Shown here: positions 58,401 through 64,000 of the stretch, in pieces
How positions within the stretch are numbered: position 1 is the stretch's first letter
Layout: each line of letters starts with the position of its first letter
Origin: Hysterangium stoloniferum
Lineage: Eukaryota > Basidiomycota > Agaricomycetes > Hysterangiales > Hysterangiaceae
Length of the DNA stretch: 64,000 nt
Direction: 5' to 3'
NCBI GenBank assembly: GCA_015178975.1
Contig: WHVD01000014.1
Coordinates: 992,001 to 1,056,000, forward strand
Program-made: the position numbers and the translations under genes
Notes under the pieces: model-generated
Told to the model about the DNA's origin: nothing
Seen by the model: only the letters and a program-made list of their open reading frames with translations
Databases searched by the model: none

Positions 58401-58985
58401 TGTGAAATTGACTGTGATCAATTGTCAGCTGGATTCCAATCCCATTAAGAGACATCCCACCTCATTCTGAAAGCTTGACCAGTGCCAATACTCCATTGTG
58501 CTGAATGGAGTCGTCAGTGTCCTTCAAAGGTATGACAATGTCGGGAATGGCAATGGCGGTTTGAAATTTGTCCTGAAACCCAAGTCAGCACACTTACCAA
58601 ACACATGGTGAGTAATGACCACCTGTACAACTCAGAGAGCCAATTTTCCTTCACACACTCTAAGGGTTGAAGCTGGGCAAGGATTTGTCCCAGTGATGCA
58701 AAAGTGTAGTGATCTCAGGAATAGTATCCACAATTGCAGTTCAAAATTCAGCCGTGGTCAAAAGGGCAGGCCGAAACTCAACTGTGGTCAGATGTCACTT
58801 GGATCCTATCCCATTATGTGGCACTGTACCTTGTTCCGAAAGTTTGACCAGTGGTAATTCACCATTTGATTGAACCGTTGCATTGGAGTCTCTCAAAAGC
58901 ATGACAATGTTGGGCACAATGGCAGGTCGAAATTTGGCTGTGATCAAATGTCAGCCAGATTTCCAAACCATTATGATGTACCGCA
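58400..58985. repeat. Degenerate long tandem repeat
   Basis: Three related segments, around 58,411, 58,778 and 58,936, share GTGATCAAATGTCAGC-like and AAGTTTGACCAGTG-like blocks. Diverged; units about 160-370 bp. Non-coding as far as I see. Confidence 0.6.
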
Positions 58986-60588
58986 CCAGGTCAAAACAAT
59001 CAAGTTTGGACCTAATATCCCAGTTTCAAAAATGCTAACAACAATGGCCCTCGCTGCCAATTCACATGTAAGGTGCACAAGCTATATTGTATATGGATAA
59101 TTCTATAAGAAATTTAATGCTGAACTGAGAAGAAAATGACAAACGTTATACAACAAAAATACAATGGCTGCTGAGATGGCTCGTTGCTGTGTTCGCTTGG
59201 ACAATTTTCGGGAACGACGAAGTCATGAATTGCAAGCAGAGCAGACTGTATCCCCACTGTTGTTTCATGTTGCACTGCCATCACATTCTGTATATCTTTG
59301 AAGACCAATGTGGTTCCCACCTCCAAACATACCTATAGTAGTGCTGGTAATCAACGATATAATCCTGTCAAATACGTGTGAATTCCAGTCAATCAACCCC
59401 TCAACCCAGCTAAAAGTGGCGTACCTCGACTAGTGCATGCAAATCGTCCCATTTTGAGGATGCCAATAACAATGGAAACACACTCGATGGTTGTATCATA
59501 CAATGATCAGCGACGAGGATCATCATGGTATGTTCAAAACAGAAGCCTCACAGGCACTCATTCATCATATGCTTTAGAGCTAAAGCTGTCAACCCAGGCA
59601 TGGAATATCGGTAAGCAATCAACCAGATCGATAGTGCTGAGGCAGGTGGTGGCTGAGGCGTGAGGTGCGGATGAGGATCGGGAATGTGTGGCTGACAAGT
59701 TTGATGAGAGCGTGGCTGGATGAGGCAGAGGAGTGGTGACTTCGACAAGGTGAGGACTTCGAGGAGGGGTTGTAATATGGTTGGTATTAGGTGTTGTGTT
59801 AGTCAGACAATAAGCTGCATGGGTGCTGGATGATGGAACAGGGCCAACCCCGGATGGGAGTAGTCCCAGACGGTGTCATAGGTCTCTTCCCTTCAGCAAT
59901 CGCATGCTGAGTATGCTGTTCTACATTAGAGCTTCCCCCAGATAGTACACGATGAGTATATCATATTATACCCATTTGAATGGTGTTTATTGCTATTGTT
60001 TGACTGTGATGATGGTGACGAAGTGGGACTTGGTGATATTAGAAATTATTTAGAGCGGAGATTACTTACCATGTAGCGGAGCTCCAACTTCGCCTGAAGA
60101 GATTAGCCAGGTGACCATGACAACAGCAAGGTCACCAGCGTCCACTGGAGCAGACCACCTCGCCGCAATCAGTTGTCTCCAAAGATTGAACTTTGTCAGC
60201 TAAGGTAGAGGGTGGCTAGGGGAAACGGACTGTAACAGTTTCGAACCAATGAAAGCTCTCATCAGGGGGATACTGCTACCTACTGTTTCGCTCTTCCAGA
60301 GTTACTGTTTAGGAGTCTACTACTGAGCCTAAGAACCAAAGGGAGTGATGATATAATGAATTCATGCCATCCTACGCATGCATCAAAATTCCAAGAATCT
60401 TGGACCCAATGGTGGGTAGTATATGGTTGGGCGGTACACCTGTCAGGAGAGGGAGGCTTCAACCCATGATCAGTGATCGCTGAGGATGACAGGTCGTGGA
60501 GTGGGCCAGCAGGTTTCCCTGCTGGGTCGACTGTTGATGACCATGCAGCAAGATGATGGTGGACCACCAAATCCACGCTGGACACACT
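58986..60588. other. Spacer with uncertain frames
   Basis: Minus frames at 59,114-59,326 (TLVFKDIQNVMAVQHETTVG) and 60,280-60,585 have coding-like composition but no family support. Possibly remains of a transposon gene. I do not call a gene. Confidence 0.3.
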
Positions 60589-60760
60589 TGACAGTTGTCG
60601 GCTGTCCGCTTCAATTCATTACTACTATGATTAGCACTGAGCTACTGCTCCACTGACCTCACACTGCACACTCTTGTCCCTTGACAGTCTTCGACTGTGT
60701 GCTTAAATTCATGACTCATATGATTAGCACTGAGCTGCTGCTCCTCATCACCTCAATGAA
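60589..60760. repeat. 94 bp tandem duplication
   Basis: Two copies (starting near 60,589 and 60,683) sharing ATGATTAGCACTGAGCT and a GACAGT-TTCG/TCGG-CTGT start. Confidence 0.8.
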
Positions 60761-60960
60761 CTCCCAATGCCGTGTACTAAAATCCATTGCTATGTTTATC
60801 TAATAGTGTGCTTCTTATTTATTATAGATTGGCATGGGGTTTCCTCAACCTATGGTTCACCTTCAATGTGAACTTTACCGCTGGAGGTGAGGAGTCGTTG
60901 TGTTAATATATTCCCTACTCACATAGTTCTTCGCAACTCACCAAATGGCTCAAAAAAGGC

Positions 60961-61092
60961 GAGTATCTTTTGAGTTGACTGTTCATTCCTTTCACTTATT
61001 GTTCAAAACTACAGGGGAACCAACTAACAAGGAACAAAAATGAACTGAGTATTGTTTGAGTCGACCCTTCATTCCTTTCGCTTATTATTCAG
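60961..61092. repeat. 75 bp tandem duplication
   Basis: Two copies (60,961 and 61,036) sharing GAGTAT, TTTGAGT and TTCATTCCTTTCRCTTATT. Confidence 0.8.
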
Positions 61093-61200
61093 AGCAGTCC
61101 AAAAACCAATGATCATGAATGAAGGGCAAGCATCCTTTGTCTTTACCATCCATCCCTTTCTTTATAATACATCTTCTCAGACTTGTCAGGTGCGTATCAA

Positions 61201-61460
61201 ATGGGTGCAACGGCTAAGTGGTATATGTCATCAATCCTGGTCTCGTGTTATGCCGACCGCCTGTTCAGATCGTGGGTTAAAATCCCACAAAGCCACCAGG
61301 GAGTTTTAGTGGGTTTGTGCTTGGCATTGGTGGATTGGGTCTGCATCAATGCATTTCTTCCTGGGAGGGTTATATACTGTATCAGCGCAACATGTTGTTA
61401 GTCGCATTTGATCGTTGGCTACCTCCAAAAAACAAAAGAAAATTAAATGTAAATGAAAAG
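61201..61460 (+). mobile_element. Probable tRNA-derived SINE
   Basis: A-box-like GGCTAAGTGG (61,212-61,221) and B-box-like GGTTAAAATCC (61,275-61,285, with the stem GTGGG/CCCAC) at a spacing compatible with a tRNA-derived head, then about 130 bp of unrelated body and an A-rich end (CAAAAAACAAAAGAAAATTA, about 61,424-61,450). No clear acceptor stem, so not a working tRNA gene. Only one copy is seen here, so SINE status is inferred. Confidence 0.5.
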
Positions 61461-61823
61461 GCCGACTGTAATGTATTAGCCTTATTTTAATACTATTTTT
61501 CCGAAAAAGGAGTCCAATGCTCTATCAAAATGTGCAAATACTCAATTCACTACAAGGTAAAATAATTTAAGTATTTGATATTAATCAGTGGCAGCCTAAA
61601 TAGACTTAGAACCCCTGAAATCAAGAGTTTACTTGAATATATGCACCCAACTTCGCAAAGAAGGTTTTGAGAGCTGCTTGTGCAAGCTTGTTCTTTTTCT
61701 GTAAAAACAACTACTAAAATAAGAATAACAATTTACTGATTCCGAAGCTAGATTTAACTTCAATGCTAGCTAGTTTATATATATTTTATACTATTTGTCA
61801 AACAGTAAAAATATTTATAAACG
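61461..61823. repeat. Dispersed 360 bp repeat, copy 2
   Basis: Inverted copy of 7,305-7,665; directly follows the SINE-like element. Confidence 0.85.
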
Positions 61824-62045
61824 GGTCAAAAGATTAGATATAGAATAAAACACTATTTGGCTAATATATGCTTTATTTACACTAACCTACAAGGTCTACT
61901 GTGATATTAACTTATCAGGATCTTAATGTAGTCTTAAGGATTCTGCAAGGATATTCTCAGTATTTGTTTATGTGAATATGCTTTACTGATTCACAATAAA
62001 TGAACAAAGGAACGGGATTATTTGCAATGTAATAAACAGTCAAAT

Positions 62046-62415
62046 TACTCAACTAGAGGTGACTGAAGTCTTAAACTACAAATAACAATGTAGAGAAAAC
62101 TATTAATCAAATACTCAATTAAGAGATGACTATAGTATAAGATTATTTATATATTATTAGTTGATAACCAACAACTCTAACTGAGGTGGAAATAATATAT
62201 AAAAGATAGCCAACTATTCAATTAAGAAGTGGCAAGGGAACAAAAGTCAACAACTCAGATTGAGGTGACAGGGGAACAGCAGATCAGTCAACAGCTCAGA
62301 TTGAGGTGACAAGGGATCTGATTGGGCCAACAACTCTGATAGAGGTGGCAAGGGTTTCCAACAGCTCAGATAGAGGTGGAATGAGATGTCCAACTGCCCA
62401 GATTGGGGTGGAGTA
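62046..62415. repeat. Degenerate interspersed 25 bp repeats
   Basis: Eight or nine diverged copies of a unit near CAACTCAGATTGAGGTGACA with irregular spacing, better conserved from 62,247 on. Short minus frames across it are a product of the repeat. Confidence 0.75.
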
Positions 62416-62499
62416 GCCTGCTTGCTGCAGTGACACACACAGATGTGGTGAGATGATATGATAATATGATTGATTTGTTATTCAAGGCTGGAGCTGAGC

Positions 62500-62701
62500 T
62501 CCTTATATACATTTTAGTCTGAGACATTTAGAAGATTCTAGAAGATTTAATGATGTCATTCTGGGAGGAGTGATGTCATTTAGAATTTTCTAGAATTTTC
62601 TAGAGCATTGTGGAAGGTTCTAACTACTTCTAAGACACTATAGAATATTCTTGGCATAATGGAACATTGTAGAATTTTATAGAATATTCTACAATATTCT
62701 A
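62500..62701 (-). promoter_or_regulatory. Promoter-like block with phased heat-shock elements
   Basis: Minus-strand TATA (GTATATAAGG, about 62,500-62,510). Upstream of it (higher coordinates): GAAGATTCTAGAAGATTT at 62,531-62,548; a perfect chain GAA-nn-TTC-nn-GAA-nn-TTC at 62,583-62,600; GAATATTCTACAATATTC at 62,682-62,699; and two TGATGTCA (62,551 and 62,571), one base from the CRE/ATF site. This is the arrangement of HSF-bound promoters. No gene is recognised downstream, so it may be the promoter of an LTR or other mobile element. Confidence 0.5.
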
Positions 62702-62858
62702 TCTAATATTAGTACCTATTAACTAATGTTCCATTGGAAGCCACTGGAATGTTCCAGAGAGTTTCCTGTTTTTGTTGCAGTAGCATATATGATGACATAA
62801 TGCTCTCGCGCCTGTGCGCGCGCATGACACCCTTCGCGTCTTGTGACTGTCACGTGTT

Positions 62859-63048
62859 GTGACAGTCGCGCGCCTCTGTGACCGTCGCGCGCCTCTGTGA
62901 CCGTCGCGCGCCTCTGTGACCGTCGCGCGCCTCTGTGACCGTCGCGCGCCTCTGTGACCGTCGCGCGCCTCTGTGACCGTCGCGCGCCTCTGTGACCGTC
63001 GCGCGCCTCTGTGACCGTCGCGCGCCTCTGTGACCGTCGCGCGCCCTT
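62859..63048. repeat. GC-rich 19 bp minisatellite, ten units
   Basis: Unit GTGACCGTCGCGCGCCTCT, nearly perfect. Long open frames on the minus strand here are artefacts of the repeat. Very CpG-rich in an otherwise AT-rich, CpG-poor setting. Confidence 0.97.
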
Positions 63049-63544
63049 GTGACAACTGTCACCTGTTATGACGGTTGTCACTCGTTGTGACGATTTTCCC
63101 GCGCGCCGTGTAATAAACGCCAGGCCGGTTTTATATTATTATATAATTATTATATTTACTTTTAATTAGTTATAAATATAATATTTTATTATAATAATAT
63201 AAAAATATATATATTTCACCTTGATAATGCGCGAGTATTTCAAATCGCGTTTTGTCAGCGTCGGAGTTTGAAATATCATGTAAATGTCACATGATTACTC
63301 GCGCGTTGTGAATAAGCGCTGAGTCGCCGACATATTAATCAAAAAAGAATAAAAAGTAGAAATTCAATAATTTGCTCAATTTATTAGATAAAAATACAAA
63401 GTAAATTGTATAAATTCAAGATAAATCAAACAAATATTGTACAATTTAATCGTCGCAATATAAGTACATTTGAATATTTGTTTTCGCAATTTGTTAGGGG
63501 AAATTGTTTAAAAATTGGAAAAAACTTAGAAATACATAACACCG
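63049..63544. other. AT-rich spacer with scattered CGCG motifs
   Basis: Long A/T run (63,130-63,220), then GCGCGAGTATT/AATCGCG and TACTCGCGCG near 63,226-63,305, which may be remnants of an inverted repeat. No gene. Confidence 0.45.
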
Positions 63545-64000
63545 ACTCCCTCGTGAAAGAAGCCATTAACCTCTGCCCCCCATCCTCCACTCCACCATCT
63601 CCTGGGCCCGGGAACATGCCAAGTCTCATGCATTGAGACTCTGGCATCAGGACTGGTGCCGCCTCCCCCACACCAGCCAAGCTGCCATTGCCCTCCATAA
63701 ACCCCCCACCCTACGGAGGCCCCCGCATCATCCAGGTGATCACGGGCCACAGCTTCTATGGCACCTATTACCACCGTCTCCTCCCCAACCTCCCCGCCTC
63801 CTGCCCCTGTGGCACTGCAGACATCCAGTCCCACCTCCACATCCTCTCTGAGTGCCCCCTCTATGAGGAGCACCGACACACCCTCCTCTCTGCCTCCCAA
63901 GACCTGCCACCCGCCATCATCCTTGACACCCACAAAGGCCTTGAAGCCCTGGCCGAATTTATTGCCACCTCCAATGCCTTCCGTAAGACATCTGCACCAC
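63545..64000 (+). pseudogene. LINE ORF2 3' end: RNase H tail and zinc knuckle
   Basis: Plus strand. AKSHALRLWHQDWCRLPHTS then SQAAIALHKPP in one frame, and from about 63,715 in another frame IIQVITGHSFYGTYYHRLLP, CPCG...HLHILSEC (C-x-C...H...C knuckle) and HKGLEALAEFIATSNAFRKT. This is the usual C-terminus of basidiomycete LINE polyproteins (RNase H followed by a zinc knuckle). A frameshift near 63,700 and an in-frame stop mark it as dead. It runs off the window end. Confidence 0.82.

Noticed and set aside
61201-61300. Functional tRNA gene
   Set aside because: A and B boxes are present but no 7 bp acceptor stem forms and the anticodon arm is not recognisable; better read as a tRNA-derived repeat.
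21532-63048. Regular repeat arrays that could suggest CRISPR
   Set aside because: Units abut without spacers and the sequence is from a eukaryote with introns; these are minisatellites.
62719-63081. Long minus-strand open frames with a repeated Arg/Ala/Asp pattern
   Set aside because: The frames exist only because the 19 bp unit has no stops in any frame; no start context, no homologous motif.

Overview
The window reads as nuclear DNA of a filamentous basidiomycete, most likely an Agaricomycete. Its genes have short (about 44-68 bp) GT-AG introns. Its mobile genes belong to families I recognise from mushroom-forming fungi: Ty3/gypsy chromoviruses, a DDE transposase family with a C-G-K-C motif, a tyrosine-recombinase-like family, and a LINE with a C-terminal RNase H and zinc knuckle. 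Most of the 64 kb is transposon graveyard; host genes occupy mainly 25-43 kb.

Layout. 1-24.3 kb is a nested stack of LTR elements. An old Ty1/copia relic (pieces between 7.7 and 24.0 kb) was hit by several solo LTRs and by one solo LTR that itself received a nearly full-length Ty3/gypsy element (10,318-18,375, target duplication ATGAC). A second, strongly rearranged Ty3 copy lies at 3,204-7,741. Both Ty3 copies carry, antisense to gag-pol and next to the 3' LTR, an extra frame for a coiled-coil plus Zn2Cys6-like protein.

25-43 kb is host territory. A family of five small secreted six-cysteine proteins (95-111 aa) with identical exon-intron layout lies in a direct array (25.5, 27.3, 31.3 and 32.7 kb), plus one inverted copy at 41.1-41.6 kb on a 1.7 kb inverted duplication. 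The closest pair differ at 16 codons by replacement and at 2 silently, while their introns are nearly identical, which points to diversifying selection. A nine-exon gene (37,346-39,582, 588 aa) ends in zinc-binding Cys/His motifs; a related finger ends a minus-strand gene at 42.6-43.6 kb. Between them are palindromic MITEs, a 0.9 kb tandem duplication and a mini solo LTR.

44-57 kb returns to mobile DNA: a DDE transposase gene split by two solo LTRs with clean target duplications, a solo LTR, a tyrosine-recombinase-like fragment, a truncated Ty3 element, and a 1,137 bp LTR mini-element (TRIM) with 137 bp terminal repeats and GGTAA duplication. 57.5-64 kb holds dispersed and tandem repeats, a probable tRNA-derived SINE, a promoter-like block with phased heat-shock elements, a GC-rich 19 bp minisatellite and the 3' end of a LINE.

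Strongest leads: diversifying secreted-protein family; introner-like behaviour of the mini-LTR family (its duplications GGTAA/GGTGA plus its terminal CA would form exact intron borders); the antisense Zn2Cys6 frame in Ty3 elements; a hairpin shared by four LTR families with a paired base change; and CpG-only decay between the two LTRs of one element. Exon borders and repeat ends were read by eye; no alignment, RNA or database evidence was available.
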